A stretch of DNA of 64,000 nt. It comes from Streptomyces sp. Y2F8-2. Its GTDB lineage: Bacteria > Actinomycetota > Actinomycetes > Streptomycetales > Streptomycetaceae. Positions 1 to 9,642 of the stretch are shown here, in pieces. The notes below the pieces were generated by a model. That model did not search any database and was not told the DNA's origin. It saw only the letters and a list, made by a program, of their open reading frames with translations. The first letter of the stretch is position 1, and the number at the start of each line of letters is the position of its first letter. The DNA lies in NCBI RefSeq assembly GCF_014905555.1, contig NZ_BNGS01000002.1, forward strand, positions 744,001 to 808,000. The letters run 5' to 3'. Made by a program: the position numbers and the translations under genes.

Positions 1-1780
1 GGTCTTCAAGCGCCTGTCGAAGCTGGCCGTGCCCACCTTCGCGTACTACAACGGCGCGGCGATGGGCGGCGGCGTCGAGGTCGGCCTGCACTGCACCTAC
101 CGCACGGTGTCCGCGGCCCTCCCGGCGTTCTCCCTCCCCGAGGTCTTCCTCGGTCTGGTCCCCGGCTGGGGCGGCTGCGCGCTGCTGCCGAACCTGATCG
201 GCGCCGACAAGGCCGTCTCGGTCATCATCGAGAACAGCCTCAACCAGAACAAGCAGCTCAAGGGCCGGCAGGTCTACGAGCTCGGGATCGCCGACGCCCT
301 CTTCGAAGGCGCCGACTTCCTGGAGCAGTCCCTGACCTGGACGGCGGCCGTCCTCAAGGGCGAGATCGTCGTCGAGCGCCCGGTCATCGACCGCGGCGAG
401 GCCTGGGACCAGGCCGTCGCCAAGGGCCGCTTGATCGCGGACGGCAAGGTGCACGGCGCGGCCCCGGCCGCCTACCGCGCCCTCGACATCATCGCCGCCG
501 CGAAGAACGGCGACCTGCAGCAGGGCTACGACGCCGAGGACCAGGCCCTCGCGGACCTGATCATGGGCGGCGAACTGCGCGCCGGCATCTACGCGTTCAA
601 CCTCGTCCAGAAGCGCGGCAAGCGCCCGGCGGGCGCCCCCGACAAGAGCCTGGCGCGCCCGGTCACCAAGGTCGGTGTCGTCGGCGCCGGTCTGATGGCG
701 TCGCAGCTCGCTCTGCTCTTCCTGCGCCGCCTCGAGGTCCCGGTCGTCCTGACGGACATCGACCAGGAGCGCATCGACAAGGGCGTGGGCTACGTCCACG
801 CCGAGATCGACAAGCTGCTCGGCAAGGGCCGGATCAACCAGGACAAGGCCAACCGACTCAAGGCGCTGGTGACCGGCGTCCTCGACAAGGCCGAGGGATT
901 CGCGGACGCGGACTTCGTCATCGAGGCCGTGTTCGAGGAGATGGGCGTCAAGCAGAAGGTGTTCGCGGAGGTCGAGGCGGTCGCCCCGGCGCACGCGATC
1001 CTCGCCACCAACACCTCGTCCCTGTCCGTGTCGGAGATGGCCTCGAAGCTGAAGCACCCCGAGCGGGTCGTCGGCTTCCACTTCTTCAACCCGGTGGCGG
1101 TGCTGCCGCTGCTCGAGATCGTTCGCGGCGAGAAGACGGACGACGCCTCGCTGGCGACCGCCTTCGCGGTGGCCAAGAAGCTGAAGAAGACGGCGGTTCT
1201 GGTCAAGGACGCCCCGGCGTTCGTCGTGAACCGCATCCTGACCCGCTTCATGGGCGAGATCCAGAACGTCATCGACGAGGGCACCCCGGTCGAGGTGGCG
1301 GAGAAGGCGGTGGAGCCGCTGGGTCTGCCGATGTCCCCGCTGGTCCTGCTGGAGCTGGTCGGCCCTGCGATCGGCCTGCACGTCTCCGAGACCCTCAACA
1401 AGGCGTTCCCGGACCGCTTCACGGTCTCCCCGAACCTCAAGGCGGTCGTCGAGGCGGGCAAGCGCGGCTTCTACGTCTACGACAGCGGCAAGCCCGAGCT
1501 TGACCCGGAGGTCGCCGCGCTGCTGAAGCAGGGCGACACGGTCCTGACGGAGGAGCAGGTCCGCGCCCGCGTCCTGGACGCCGTGGCGCAGGAGATCGGG
1601 CTCATGCTCGAGGAGGGCGTCGTCGCCGAGGCCCAGGACATCGACCTCTGCCTGATCACGGGCGCCGGCTGGCCCTTCCACCTGGGCGGCATCACGCCGT
1701 ACCTGGACCGCGAGGGCGTCTCGGAGCGCGTGAACGGCAAGACGTTCCTCGAGCCGGGCGTGGCGTCGGTTCCGGCGTAA
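1..1780 (+). CDS. fadB: Fatty-acid oxidation complex alpha subunit (enoyl-CoA hydratase/3-hydroxyacyl-CoA dehydrogenase), 5' end missing
   Basis: Multifunctional beta-oxidation enzyme: hydrates trans-enoyl-CoA, then oxidises 3-hydroxyacyl-CoA with NAD in the cytoplasm. The reading frame is open from base 2, so the gene starts upstream of the window; the GTG at 29 lies inside the crotonase fold. Visible are the crotonase oxyanion stretch GAAMGGGVEVG (about nt 53-85), PEVFLGLVPGWGG, the Rossmann motif GVVGAGLMASQLA (about nt 673-711), ATNTSSLS and the dehydrogenase motif GFHFFNPV (about nt 1072-1095), whose His is catalytic in this family. About 590 residues are present against roughly 700-730 for FadB, so about 110-130 N-terminal residues are missing. 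The usual second Gly after GAGLM is Ala here. A strong hairpin follows the stop. Confidence 0.95.
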   Translation, partial: VFKRLSKLAVPTFAYYNGAAMGGGVEVGLHCTYRTVSAALPAFSLPEVFLGLVPGWGGCALLPNLIGADKAVSVIIENSLNQNKQLKGRQVYELGIADALFEGADFLEQSLTWTAAVLKGEIVVERPVIDRGEAWDQAVAKGRLIADGKVHGAAPAAYRALDIIAAAKNGDLQQGYDAEDQALADLIMGGELRAGIYAFNLVQKRGKRPAGAPDKSLARPVTKVGVVGAGLMASQLALLFLRRLEVPVVLTDIDQERIDKGVGYVHAEIDKLLGKGRINQDKANRLKALVTGVLDKAEGFADADFVIEAVFEEMGVKQKVFAEVEAVAPAHAILATNTSSLSVSEMASKLKHPERVVGFHFFNPVAVLPLLEIVRGEKTDDASLATAFAVAKKLKKTAVLVKDAPAFVVNRILTRFMGEIQNVIDEGTPVEVAEKAVEPLGLPMSPLVLLELVGPAIGLHVSETLNKAFPDRFTVSPNLKAVVEAGKRGFYVYDSGKPELDPEVAALLKQGDTVLTEEQVRARVLDAVAQEIGLMLEEGVVAEAQDIDLCLITGAGWPFHLGGITPYLDREGVSERVNGKTFLEPGVASVPA

Positions 1781-1793
1781 CGGCCGCAGCACC

Positions 1794-1830
1794 GTGAAAG
1801 GGCCTCCGCGCAAGGCGGAGGCCCTTTCAC
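1794..1830 (+). terminator. Rho-independent-type hairpin after fadB
   Basis: A perfect 16-bp stem (1794-1809 with 1815-1830) with a 5-nt loop starts 14 nt after the fadB stop. There is no U-tract, as is usual in Streptomyces. Confidence 0.85.
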
Positions 1831-1921
1831 GTCGTGTGCGCAAGGCCGGTGGCGTCGGGGCCGGTCGGATCCGCCGTGGCGTCCCTCGCGCGGCCGGACA
1901 GGCTCGTGGGACGCTGGGGGC

Positions 1922-2293
1922 ATGAGTGTCCCGCTCCTGGTGATCGTCGATGGCGCGAACGTCGTCGGGTCGGTGCCCGACGGCTGGTGGCGGGACCGGC
2001 GGGGCGCCGCCGACCGGCTGCGGGACCGTCTCGTGCCGTTCGCCGCCGACGGGCTGCCCGGCTTTCCCGGGCCGCTGGAGCTGGTGCTGGTCGTGGAGGG
2101 CGCGGCGCGCGGCGTGGAGCCCGTGCCCGGCATCCGGGTGGACGCGGCCCCCGGCAGCGGGGACGACCGTATCGTCGAACTGGTCGCCGAGGCCGGGGAC
2201 CGCCCGGTCCTGGTCGTCACGGCGGACCGGGAGCTACGGCGCCGGGTGACGGTTCTCGGCGCGGAGGTGACGGGCCCGCGTACGGTGCGCTGA
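1922..2293 (+). CDS. Small NYN/PIN-like domain protein
   Basis: A 123-residue protein that looks like a stand-alone NYN (PIN-like, YacP-type) domain, a fold used by metal-dependent RNases. The acidic positions fit: VDGAN (D10, N13), GSGDD (D81, D82) and TADRELR (D102), separated by alternating hydrophobic strands. The start is the ATG at 1922, with a G-rich stretch just upstream. Cytoplasmic; RNA target unknown. It stands alone between the fadB terminator and a convergent permease gene. RNase activity is inferred from the fold only. Confidence 0.7.
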   Translation: MSVPLLVIVDGANVVGSVPDGWWRDRRGAADRLRDRLVPFAADGLPGFPGPLELVLVVEGAARGVEPVPGIRVDAAPGSGDDRIVELVAEAGDRPVLVVTADRELRRRVTVLGAEVTGPRTVR

Positions 2294-2315
2294 ATCCCCG
2301 TGCGGAACGCGGCGG

Positions 2316-3839
2316 TCACCGCGTGCCGCCTCCGGGCGGCCCGCTCACCCCGCCCGCGGCGGACTGCTCGGCACGGCCCACACGGCTGTGCGAGCGGCCG
2401 TAGAGGAAGTACACGACGAACCCGATGACCAGCCAGACCGCGAACCGTAGCCAGGTCTCGGCGGGCAGGTTCAGCATCAGCCACAGCGAGGCGCACACCG
2501 ACAGGATCGGCACCACGGGGACGAACGGGGTGCGGAAGGCGCGTGGCAGGTCGGGGCGGGTGCGGCGGAGGATGACCACGCCGATCGCGACGACGATGAA
2601 TGCGAACAGCGTGCCGATGTTCACGAGTTCGGCCAGTTCGCTGAGGCTGGTGAAGCCCGCGACGACGGCGATGACCACGCCGAGCAGGATGGTCGGCCGG
2701 TGCGGGGTCTTGAAGCGCGGGTGGACGCGGGAGAAGAAGCGTGGCAGCAACCCGTCGCGGCTCATCGCGAAGAAGACCCGGGTCTGGCCGAGCAGCAGGA
2801 TCAGACAGACGGTGGTCAGGCCGACGGCGGCACCGAAGCTGATCACACCCGCGAACCAGGGGTGCCCGATGGCCTTGAACGCGTCGGCGAGCGGGGCGTC
2901 CACGGACAGCCTGCTGTAGTGCTCCATGCCGGTGACGACGATCGACACCGCCACGTACAGCGCAGTGCAGATGAACAGGGAGCCGAGGATGCCGCGCGGC
3001 ATGTCGCGCTGCGGGTTGCGGGTCTCCTCGGCGGTGGTCGCCACGATGTCGAAGCCGATGAAGGCGAAGAAGACGACGGACGCGGCGGTGAAGATGCCCA
3101 TCACGCCGAAGTTGGACGGTGCCCAGCCCACCATCAGCTGGATGAGCGGCGCCTTGAGGCTGCCACCCGCCGGCACCGCCTGCGGCTCGGGCACGAACGG
3201 CTTGTAGTTGGCGCTGTTGACGAAGAAGGCTCCCCCGATGATCACGATCAGCACCACGGCCACCTTGATGGCGACGACGAGCTGGGTGACCCGGGCCGAC
3301 AGCTTCATCCCGAGGACGAGGATCGCGGTGAGGAGGAGGACGAGCGCGGCGGCGAGGATGTCGAAGCCGAATCCGTGCGCCCCCTCGCGTCCGCCGAGAT
3401 AGGCGGGCAGGTGCCAGCCCGCGTTGTCCATCAGGGAGCGGATGTACCCGGACCAGCCGACGGCGACCACCGCCGTGCCGAGCGCGAACTCCAGGACCAG
3501 GTCCCAGCCGATGATCCAGGCGGGCAGCTCGCCCAGCGTGGCGTAGGAGAACGTGTACGCGGATCCGGCGACCGGCACCGTGGAGGCGAACTCCGCGTAG
3601 CAGAGTGCGGCGAGCGCGCAGACGACGCCGGCCACGACGAAGGACAGGGAGACGGCGGGGCCCGCGTTCTGCTTGGCGACCTTGCCGGTGAGCACGAAGA
3701 TGCCGGTGCCGATGATGACCCCGACGCCGAACACGGTCAGGTCGAGGGCGGACAGGGTCTTTCTGAGCGCGTGCTCCGGCTCCTCGGTGTCCTGGATCGA
3801 CTGCTCGACGTTCTTGGTCCGGAAGAGAGTCCTGCTCAT
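2316..3839 (-). CDS. APC-family amino-acid permease
   Basis: A 507-residue integral membrane transporter of the amino acid-polyamine-organocation superfamily. Near the N-terminus is the hallmark first-helix motif VGVIIGTGIFVLTG (residues about 37-50), followed by about 12 to 13 hydrophobic segments and the typical STTAEETRNPQRDMPRGI-like cytoplasmic loop (residues about 255-285). Substrate cannot be read from sequence; related actinobacterial proteins are annotated as cationic amino-acid transporters. It lies downstream of dxs on the same strand, but a 12-bp hairpin (3924-3965) separates them, so it is probably transcribed separately. A related permease is at 49035-50489. Confidence 0.9.
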   Translation of the reverse strand: MSRTLFRTKNVEQSIQDTEEPEHALRKTLSALDLTVFGVGVIIGTGIFVLTGKVAKQNAGPAVSLSFVVAGVVCALAALCYAEFASTVPVAGSAYTFSYATLGELPAWIIGWDLVLEFALGTAVVAVGWSGYIRSLMDNAGWHLPAYLGGREGAHGFGFDILAAALVLLLTAILVLGMKLSARVTQLVVAIKVAVVLIVIIGGAFFVNSANYKPFVPEPQAVPAGGSLKAPLIQLMVGWAPSNFGVMGIFTAASVVFFAFIGFDIVATTAEETRNPQRDMPRGILGSLFICTALYVAVSIVVTGMEHYSRLSVDAPLADAFKAIGHPWFAGVISFGAAVGLTTVCLILLLGQTRVFFAMSRDGLLPRFFSRVHPRFKTPHRPTILLGVVIAVVAGFTSLSELAELVNIGTLFAFIVVAIGVVILRRTRPDLPRAFRTPFVPVVPILSVCASLWLMLNLPAETWLRFAVWLVIGFVVYFLYGRSHSRVGRAEQSAAGGVSGPPGGGTR

Positions 3840-3923
3840 GGCGTACCTCCCGCGCTCGCCGTCCCCGACATGATCGAGAGGGGGCGTACTCCGTGTGCCC
3901 CGGCACAGGCAGATTCACGCAAA

Positions 3924-3965
3924 CGGGCCGGTTTCGCCACCGTAAAGGATGGAGAAACCGGCCCG
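3924..3965 (-). terminator. Hairpin after dxs
   Basis: A 12-bp perfect stem (3924-3935 with 3954-3965) with an 18-nt loop sits just past the dxs stop and upstream of the permease start, consistent with termination of dxs transcription. Confidence 0.65.
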
Positions 3966-3985
3966 GGCGCGTGCGGCGGGTCGTC

Positions 3986-5959
3986 TCAGTCGCGGGCGGG
4001 CTCCACCGAGTCCACGGCCTGGGCGGTGCCCGTACGGTCGGTGGGGGTCCCCCCGCTCGAGCGAAGCCGAGAGTGGGGGAGGCCGCCGTCCAGCTTGGAG
4101 ACCAGCCCGGTGACCTGGCGGGCGATGTCCGGCGCGGTCAGGCCGATCTCCGCGAGGACCTCCTTGCGGGAGGCGTGGTCGAGGAAGCGCGGCGGGACGC
4201 CGAAGTCGCGCAGCGGCACGTCCACACCCGCGTCGCGCAGCGCCTGCGCGATCGCCGAACCCACACCACCGACGCGGGAGTTGTCCTCGACGGTGACGAC
4301 CACACGGTGCCGCTCGGCGAGCGGGGCCAGCGCCTCGTCGACGGGCTTGACCCAGCGCGGGTCGACGACGGTGGTGGAGATGCCCTGCTTGTCGAGGAGG
4401 TCGGCGATCTCCAGGCACATGGGGGCGAGCGCGCCGACGGACACCAGCAGGACGTCCGGCACGGGGGCCTCTGCCTTGCGCAGCACGTCCATGCCGCCGA
4501 CCTTGCCGACGGCGGGGACGGCCGGGCCGACGACGCCCTTGGAGTAGCGCAGCACGGTCGGCGCGTCGTCCACGTCGACGGCCTCGCGCAGCTGGGCCCG
4601 CAACTGCTCGGCGTCGCGCGGGGCGGCGATCCTCAGACCCGGGACCACCTGGAGCATCGACATGTCCCACATGCCGTTGTGGGAGGCGCCGTCGTCGCCC
4701 GTGATGCCCGCCCGGTCGAGCACGAACGTCACACCGCACTTGTGCAGGGCGACGTCCATGAGCACCTGGTCGAAGGCGCGGTTGAGGAAGGTCGCGTACA
4801 CCGCGAAGACGGGGTGCAGACCGCCGGTGGCGAGGCCGGCCGCGGAGACCGCGCCGTGCTGCTCGGCGATGCCGACGTCGTAGATCCGGCTCGGGAAGGC
4901 GTCCGCGAACTTCTTCAGGCCCACCGGCTGGAGCATCGCGGCCGTGATGGCGACGATGTCGTCGCGCTCCCGGCCGAGCCTGACCATCTCGTCGCCGAAG
5001 ACGGAGGTCCAGCTGGCGGCGGCCGCCTTGATGGGCAGACCGGTGTCGGGGTGGATGGGGCCGATGCCGTGGAAGCGGTCGGCCTCGTCCTGCTCGGCGG
5101 GCTTGTAGCCGCGGCCCTTCTCGGTGAGGCAGTGCACGATGACCGGGCCGCCGAACCGCTTGGCGCGGGCCAGGGCGGACTCCAGGGCCTCGATGTCGTG
5201 CCCGTCGATCGGGCCGACGTACTTCAGGCCCAGGTCCTCGAACATGCCCTGCGGGGCGATGAAGTCCTTCAGGCCCTTCTTGGCCCCGTGCAGGGTCTCG
5301 TAGAGCGGCTTGCCGACGACGGGCGTGCGTTCCAGGACCTCCTTGGTGCGGGCCAGGAACTTCTCGTAGCCGTCGGTGGTGCGCAGCGTGGCCAGGTGGT
5401 TGGCGAGGCCGCCGATGGTGGGCGCGTAGGAGCGCTCGTTGTCGTTGACGACGATGACCAGCGGGCGGTCCTTGGCGTCGGCGATGTTGTTCAGCGCCTC
5501 CCAGGCCATGCCGCCGGTGAGGGCGCCGTCACCGATGACCGCCACGACGTGGCTGTCGCGCTTGAGCAACTGGTTGGCCTTGGCCAGGCCGTCGGCCCAG
5601 CCGAGGACGGTGGAGGCGTGCGAGTTCTCGATGACGTCGTGGTCGGACTCGGCGCGCGAGGGGTAGCCGGACAGACCGCCCTTGCTGCGCAGCTTGGAGA
5701 AGTCCTGACGGCCGGTGAGCAGCTTGTGGACATAGGCCTGGTGGCCGGTGTCCCACAGCACCTTGTCCTTCGGGGAGTCGAAGACGCGGTGCAGGGCGAT
5801 GGTGAGCTCGACCACACCGAGGTTCGGACCGAGGTGGCCGCCGGTCTTGGAGACGGCGTCGACGAGGAAGGTCCGGATCTCCTCTGCCAGCTGGTCCAGC
5901 TCCTCCAGGCTGAGCCGGTCCAGATCGCGCGGTCCCCTGATGCGGGTCAGCAGCGGCAC
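3986..5959 (-). CDS. dxs: 1-deoxy-D-xylulose-5-phosphate synthase
   Basis: Condenses pyruvate and glyceraldehyde 3-phosphate to DXP, the first step of the MEP isoprenoid pathway; TPP- and Mg-dependent, cytoplasmic. The GTG at 5959 is chosen because AGGAGG (5965-5970) lies 5 nt upstream; that gives 657 residues, close to the family norm of 620-650. The TPP/Mg motif GDGALTGG (143-150) to VNDN (171-174) and the active-site region GGHLGPNLG (40-48) are present, followed by the pyrimidine-binding and transketolase C-terminal domains. A -10-like TAGACT lies at 6009-6014. The last 25-30 residues are atypical and include residues encoded by a dispersed Streptomyces repeat (4048-4080). Confidence 0.96.
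   Translation of the reverse strand: MPLLTRIRGPRDLDRLSLEELDQLAEEIRTFLVDAVSKTGGHLGPNLGVVELTIALHRVFDSPKDKVLWDTGHQAYVHKLLTGRQDFSKLRSKGGLSGYPSRAESDHDVIENSHASTVLGWADGLAKANQLLKRDSHVVAVIGDGALTGGMAWEALNNIADAKDRPLVIVVNDNERSYAPTIGGLANHLATLRTTDGYEKFLARTKEVLERTPVVGKPLYETLHGAKKGLKDFIAPQGMFEDLGLKYVGPIDGHDIEALESALARAKRFGGPVIVHCLTEKGRGYKPAEQDEADRFHGIGPIHPDTGLPIKAAAASWTSVFGDEMVRLGRERDDIVAITAAMLQPVGLKKFADAFPSRIYDVGIAEQHGAVSAAGLATGGLHPVFAVYATFLNRAFDQVLMDVALHKCGVTFVLDRAGITGDDGASHNGMWDMSMLQVVPGLRIAAPRDAEQLRAQLREAVDVDDAPTVLRYSKGVVGPAVPAVGKVGGMDVLRKAEAPVPDVLLVSVGALAPMCLEIADLLDKQGISTTVVDPRWVKPVDEALAPLAERHRVVVTVEDNSRVGGVGSAIAQALRDAGVDVPLRDFGVPPRFLDHASRKEVLAEIGLTAPDIARQVTGLVSKLDGGLPHSRLRSSGGTPTDRTGTAQAVDSVEPARD
4048..4080. 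repeat. Dispersed palindromic repeat inside the dxs 3' end
   Basis: A C-run, then GCTCGAGCGAAGCCGAGAG, then a G-run; the flanking runs make an imperfect hairpin. A related copy is at 40689-40724. This kind of element recurs in Streptomyces intergenic DNA. Here it is read through as coding sequence near the dxs C-terminus. Confidence 0.7.
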
Positions 5960-6077
5960 CCGTGCCTCCTTGCAGTAGAGCTGTGTCGAGCATTCGCCGG
6001 GCCTGTCGAGTCTAATGTTCCGCCTGTGAGGGATCACCGATGGCCCCACGGATCCCCCCGACGTGTCCGCCGAAACA

Positions 6078-6109
6078 CGGTGCCGGGCACAGGACTGTGC
6101 CCGGCACCG
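6078..6109 (-). terminator. Hairpin between xylH and dxs
   Basis: A perfect 14-bp stem (6078-6091 with 6096-6109) with a 4-nt loop lies after the xylH stop and before the dxs promoter region. It probably ends the xylFGH transcript. Confidence 0.8.
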
Positions 6110-6150
6110 CCGTTGGCGCCGGGCACAGTGACCTGAAGGTTCGGCTGCGG

Positions 6151-7443
6151 CTACGCGCGGCCGGCCGTCTTCTGGGTCTTGCGGGTCACGGCGTCGATGA
6201 CGACCGTGGCGAGCAGAACACCACCGGTGATCATGTACTGCACCGGCGAGGCGATGCCCTCCAGGGCGAGGCCGTACTGGATCGAGACGATCACCAGCAC
6301 ACCGAGCAGCGCGTTCCAGGTGCGGCCACGTCCGCCGAAGAGCGACGTACCACCGATCACCGCGGCGGCGATGGCGTTCATCAGCAGGTCACCGCCACCG
6401 GCGCCCTGGTTGGCGGACGCGATCTTCGACGCGATGAACAGACCGCCGATCGCGGCGAAGGTACCGGAGATGGCGAAGACCGAGATGCGGACCGTGGCCA
6501 CGTTGATACCGGCGCGGCGGGACGCCTCCACGCTGCCGCCGAGCGCGAACACCTTCCGGCCGTACGCGGTGCGGCGCAGCACGAAGTCCGTGATGAGCAG
6601 CACACCGATGAAGATGACCACGGCGAGCGGCAGGCCCTTGTACTGGTTGTAGACGACGGCCACGGCGAACGCGAGGACCGCCAGCAGCGCCGTGCGCAGG
6701 ATCGTCTCGCTCAGCGGCCGGGACGGCACACCCGCGGCCTCGCGCCGCTTGTTGCCGAAGTAGGAGCTGAGGAAGTACAGCACGGTCACCGCGAGCGCGA
6801 GCCCGTAGGCGGCGGCCACGTCGGAGAAGTAGTACGTCGTCAGCTTGGCGACGAGGCCGTCGCTGTTCAGGTTGATCGTGCCGCTGTCGCCGAGGATCTG
6901 GAGCATGAAGCCGTTCCAGAACAGCAGACCGGCCAGCGTGACCGCGAACGCCGGCACGCCGATCTTCGCGAAGACGAAGCCGTGGATCGCGCCGGCGACC
7001 GTGCCGGTGAGGATGGCCAGCACGAAGGCGAGCCACTCGCTCATGCCGTGGGTGATGTTCAGCACGGCGAAGGTGGCGCCCGCGACACCGGAGACCGAGC
7101 CGACCGACAGGTCGATCTCGCCGAGCAGCAGCACGAAGACGATGCCGACGGCGATCATGCCCGTGCCGACCATGGCGACGGAGATGTCGGAGAGGTTGCC
7201 GGCGGTGAGGAAGTTGGAGTTCAGGCTCTGGAAGATGATCCAGATGATCGCCAGACCGACGACGACCGGGATGGCGCCCAGGTCGCCGGCCTTCATCTTC
7301 CGCTTGAACTCGGTGACGTAGCCCGCGAAGCCCTGCTCGCGCACCAGCAGACGGGGGTCGACGGCGGTGACCGCCTTCGCCGCCGCCTCGGGGTTCTCCA
7401 CGACGGTGTCCTCGGGGGGCGTGGAGGTCTTGTCGATGCTCAC
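6151..7443 (-). CDS. xylH: Sugar ABC transporter permease (xylose/ribose type)
   Basis: A 430-residue membrane subunit of a carbohydrate-uptake-type-2 ABC importer. After a hydrophilic N-terminal extension of about 65 residues there are roughly 10 hydrophobic segments and the BPD_transp_2 signatures [12 protein letters not shown] (about 115-126) and [12 protein letters not shown] near the C-terminus. Its ATG overlaps the stop of the ATPase gene by 4 bp (7440-7443), indicating translational coupling. The order binding protein - ATPase - permease next to a ROK regulator matches the S. coelicolor xylFGH-rok7B7 locus as I recall it, so xylose is the likely substrate. Confidence 0.92.
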   Translation of the reverse strand: MSIDKTSTPPEDTVVENPEAAAKAVTAVDPRLLVREQGFAGYVTEFKRKMKAGDLGAIPVVVGLAIIWIIFQSLNSNFLTAGNLSDISVAMVGTGMIAVGIVFVLLLGEIDLSVGSVSGVAGATFAVLNITHGMSEWLAFVLAILTGTVAGAIHGFVFAKIGVPAFAVTLAGLLFWNGFMLQILGDSGTINLNSDGLVAKLTTYYFSDVAAAYGLALAVTVLYFLSSYFGNKRREAAGVPSRPLSETILRTALLAVLAFAVAVVYNQYKGLPLAVVIFIGVLLITDFVLRRTAYGRKVFALGGSVEASRRAGINVATVRISVFAISGTFAAIGGLFIASKIASANQGAGGGDLLMNAIAAAVIGGTSLFGGRGRTWNALLGVLVIVSIQYGLALEGIASPVQYMITGGVLLATVVIDAVTRKTQKTAGRA

Positions 7444-8222
7444 TTCTTGATCTCCCCATTGCTGCGCGCCGCACGACGGGTCACGGCGTTGTCCGTGGCG
7501 CCGGTGATGGCGGAGATGATCTCTTCCTGCGAGGTCGTCTTGACCTCGAAGACGCCGTTGTTGCGCCCCAGACGCAGCACCGCCACCTTGTCGGCGACGG
7601 CCTTCACGTCAGCCATGTTGTGGCTGATGAGGATCACGGCGTGACCGCGCTCCCGCAGCCGCTCCACCAGGTCGAGGACCTGCGCGGTCTGCTCGACGCC
7701 GAGGGCGGCGGTGGGCTCGTCGAGGATCACCAGCTTGGGCTCGCCGAGCATGGAACGGGCGATGGCCACGACCTGGCGCTGACCGCCCGAGAGCGAGGCG
7801 ATCGGGATGCGGACGCTGGGGATGCGGATGGACAGCTGGTCCAGCAGCTCGCGCGAGCGCCGCTCCATCTCCACCTCGTCCAGGACGCCGCGGCGGCGGA
7901 TCTCCCGGCCCAGGTAGAGGTTGCCGACGACGTCGATGTTGTCGCACAGCGCGAGGTCCTGGTAGACCGTCGCGATACCCAGGTTCTGGGCGTCGTTCGG
8001 CTTGCCGATGTGGACGGTCTTGCCTTCCCACTCGATGACGCCCTCATCGATGGGGTGCACGCCGGCGATCGTCTTGACCAGCGTGGATTTTCCGGCGCCG
8101 TTGTCGCCGACCAGGGCGACCACCTCACCGGCGTGGACCTCAAGCTCTACGTCGGTGAGCGCCTGAACGGCACCGAACCGCTTGGAGACCCCGCGCAACG
8201 CCAGCACGGGCGTAGCGGACAC
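7440..8222 (-). CDS. xylG: Sugar ABC transporter ATP-binding protein (xylose type)
   Basis: ATPase that powers the XylFH importer. From the GTG at 8222 it has 260 residues with one ABC domain: Walker A GDNGAGKS (39-46), signature LSGGQRQ, Walker B LVILDEPT and the switch His in ISHNM. Enteric XylG and RbsA carry two ABC domains (about 500 aa); this single-domain form would have to dimerise. The GTG is preferred because GAAGGAG lies 9 nt upstream; an in-frame ATG at 8231 abuts that GGAG directly and is badly placed. Two hairpins separate the gene from xylF. Confidence 0.92.
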   Translation of the reverse strand: MSATPVLALRGVSKRFGAVQALTDVELEVHAGEVVALVGDNGAGKSTLVKTIAGVHPIDEGVIEWEGKTVHIGKPNDAQNLGIATVYQDLALCDNIDVVGNLYLGREIRRRGVLDEVEMERRSRELLDQLSIRIPSVRIPIASLSGGQRQVVAIARSMLGEPKLVILDEPTAALGVEQTAQVLDLVERLRERGHAVILISHNMADVKAVADKVAVLRLGRNNGVFEVKTTSQEEIISAITGATDNAVTRRAARSNGEIKK

Positions 8223-8286
8223 GTGAACCATCTCCTTCGCCGCCTGACCCGGCGGGAGGTTGTGCAGAAGTTTGGGGGGTGTTCCG

Positions 8287-8336
8287 TCCGGCGCCCCGCG
8301 ACGAGCTTGCGGGGCTGGTGAAGGCGGGGCGCCGGA
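8287..8336 (-). other. Intercistronic stem-loop between xylF and xylG
   Basis: A 13-bp perfect stem (8287-8299 with 8324-8336) encloses a 24-nt loop. Together with the hairpin at 8361-8386 it fills the 188-nt gap between the xylF stop and the xylG start. Such structures typically stabilise the binding-protein mRNA and attenuate distal genes; that role is inferred. Confidence 0.6.
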
Positions 8337-8360
8337 GGAGCTTCAGTGCGCCAGTCCCTC

Positions 8361-8386
8361 ACGGGAATTCAAGGACGAATTCCCGT
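8361..8386 (-). other. Second stem-loop after xylF
   Basis: A perfect 10-bp stem, ACGGGAATTC pairing with GAATTCCCGT, with a 6-nt loop, 24 nt past the xylF stop. A likely partial terminator or RNA-stabilising element. Confidence 0.6.
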
Positions 8387-8410
8387 GGCGGGAAAGGGGC
8401 TTGAGGCCGG

Positions 8411-9520
8411 TTACTTCAGGCCGATCTTGTCGCAGGCCGACTTGTACTGCCCGGTGCAGATGTCCGCGGCGGTCCACAGGCCGTCCTTGACGACGGTGTC
8501 CTTGATGTTGTCCTTCGTCAGGGCGACGACCGGGACGATGACGGAGGGCACCTGCTTGGTGGTCGGGCTGTCGACCTTGTCCTTCGCTATCGAGTCGACG
8601 GGCTTGCCCTGGGCGAGGGCGACAGCCATCTCCGCGGCGACGTCGGCCTCCTGCGGGTACGGCTTGTAGACGCTCATGTACTGCTCACCGGTGATGATGC
8701 GCTGCACACCGGCGAGTTCGGCGTCCTGACCGGTGACCGGGGCCTTGATGCCGGCGGCCTTGAGGGCGGTGATGATACCGCCGGCCATGCCGTCGTTGGC
8801 GGAGTAGACACCGACGATGTTCTGCTTGCCGAGGGCGGAGATCGCCGCCTCCATGTTGGCGTTGGCGTTCTCCGGCTTCCAGTCCTTGGTGTCGTACTCC
8901 TTGCCGATGTTCACCTTGCCGTCGAGCACCTCGTGGGCGCCCTTCTTGAACTGCGCGGCGTTCGGGTCGGTGACGGAGCCGTTCATCATGACGATCTTGC
9001 CGGACTTCGCCTTGGCGCCGAGGGCCGTGAGGAGGGCCTGGCCCTGGGTCTTGCCGACCGTCTCGTTGTCGAACGAGGTGTAACCGCTGATCGGGCCCTG
9101 CGCCAGGCGGTCGTAGGCGACGACCGGGATGCCCGCGTCCTTGGCCTTCTGCACGGAGTTCTTGATGGCCGCGGAGTCCACCGCGTCCACGATCAGCACG
9201 TCGACCTTGTTGGTGATCATGGTGTCGACCTGCTGGTTCTGCAGGGTCGCGTCCTGCTTGGCGTTGGCGTAGACGACCTCGCCCTTGCCGTTCGTCAGCT
9301 CCTTGACCTTCTTCTCGATCAAGGGACGGTCGAGCTTCTCGTAACGCGCCGTCTGGTTCTCGGGGAGAAGCAGACCCACCTTGATGGCGTCGCCCTTCTT
9401 GGCGTTCGAGGACGGGGACGAGCTCTTGCCGGACTCCTTGGCGCTGCCACAGGCGGCGAGCGAAACGGCCATGGCACCAGCAGCAACGGCGAAGGCCGCA
9501 CGACGCATACGCGTGTTCAC
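8411..9520 (-). CDS. xylF: Xylose-type sugar-binding lipoprotein
   Basis: Periplasmic-binding-protein-type receptor (LacI/RbsB fold) anchored to the outer face of the membrane, delivering sugar to XylGH. The GTG at 9520 follows GGGAGG by 9 nt and gives 369 residues. The N-terminus is a lipoprotein signal peptide: Arg-rich start, hydrophobic core and lipobox L-A-A-C with Cys24 as the predicted lipidated residue, followed by a Ser/Lys-rich linker. The body has typical features such as VGLLLPENQTARYEK, DALIVDAVDS-like strand-turn elements and GVYSANDGMAGG. First gene of xylFGH. A hairpin or operator-like repeat lies just upstream at 9613-9641. Confidence 0.93.
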   Translation of the reverse strand: MNTRMRRAAFAVAAGAMAVSLAACGSAKESGKSSSPSSNAKKGDAIKVGLLLPENQTARYEKLDRPLIEKKVKELTNGKGEVVYANAKQDATLQNQQVDTMITNKVDVLIVDAVDSAAIKNSVQKAKDAGIPVVAYDRLAQGPISGYTSFDNETVGKTQGQALLTALGAKAKSGKIVMMNGSVTDPNAAQFKKGAHEVLDGKVNIGKEYDTKDWKPENANANMEAAISALGKQNIVGVYSANDGMAGGIITALKAAGIKAPVTGQDAELAGVQRIITGEQYMSVYKPYPQEADVAAEMAVALAQGKPVDSIAKDKVDSPTTKQVPSVIVPVVALTKDNIKDTVVKDGLWTAADICTGQYKSACDKIGLK

Positions 9521-9612
9521 TTCTAGAAACCTCCCTGACGAGGCCGCGTCGTTGCGGCCGAGGTGGCTGGAAGTCAACTCGGCCACACGTGCGACGTCAA
9601 GAAGTAAATCCT

Positions 9613-9641
9613 TAACGAGATGGCAACGGTGCCATCCGTTA
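9613..9641. promoter_or_regulatory. Imperfect palindrome between rok7B7 and xylF
   Basis: TAACG(A)GATGGCA - ACGG - TGCCATCCGTTA: 12 paired bases with one bulged A. It begins 1 nt after the rok7B7 stop and about 90 nt before the xylF start. It could be an operator for Rok7B7 or another sugar regulator in the xylF promoter, or a modest terminator. Its low GC for this genome favours an operator. Confidence 0.5.
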
Positions 9642-9642
9642 T

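Noticed and set aside
3893..6136. Long plus-strand reading frame of 747 codons opposite dxs
   Set aside because: Antisense shadow of dxs; Gly/Val/Arg/Asp-rich with no domain, while the minus strand encodes a complete DXS.
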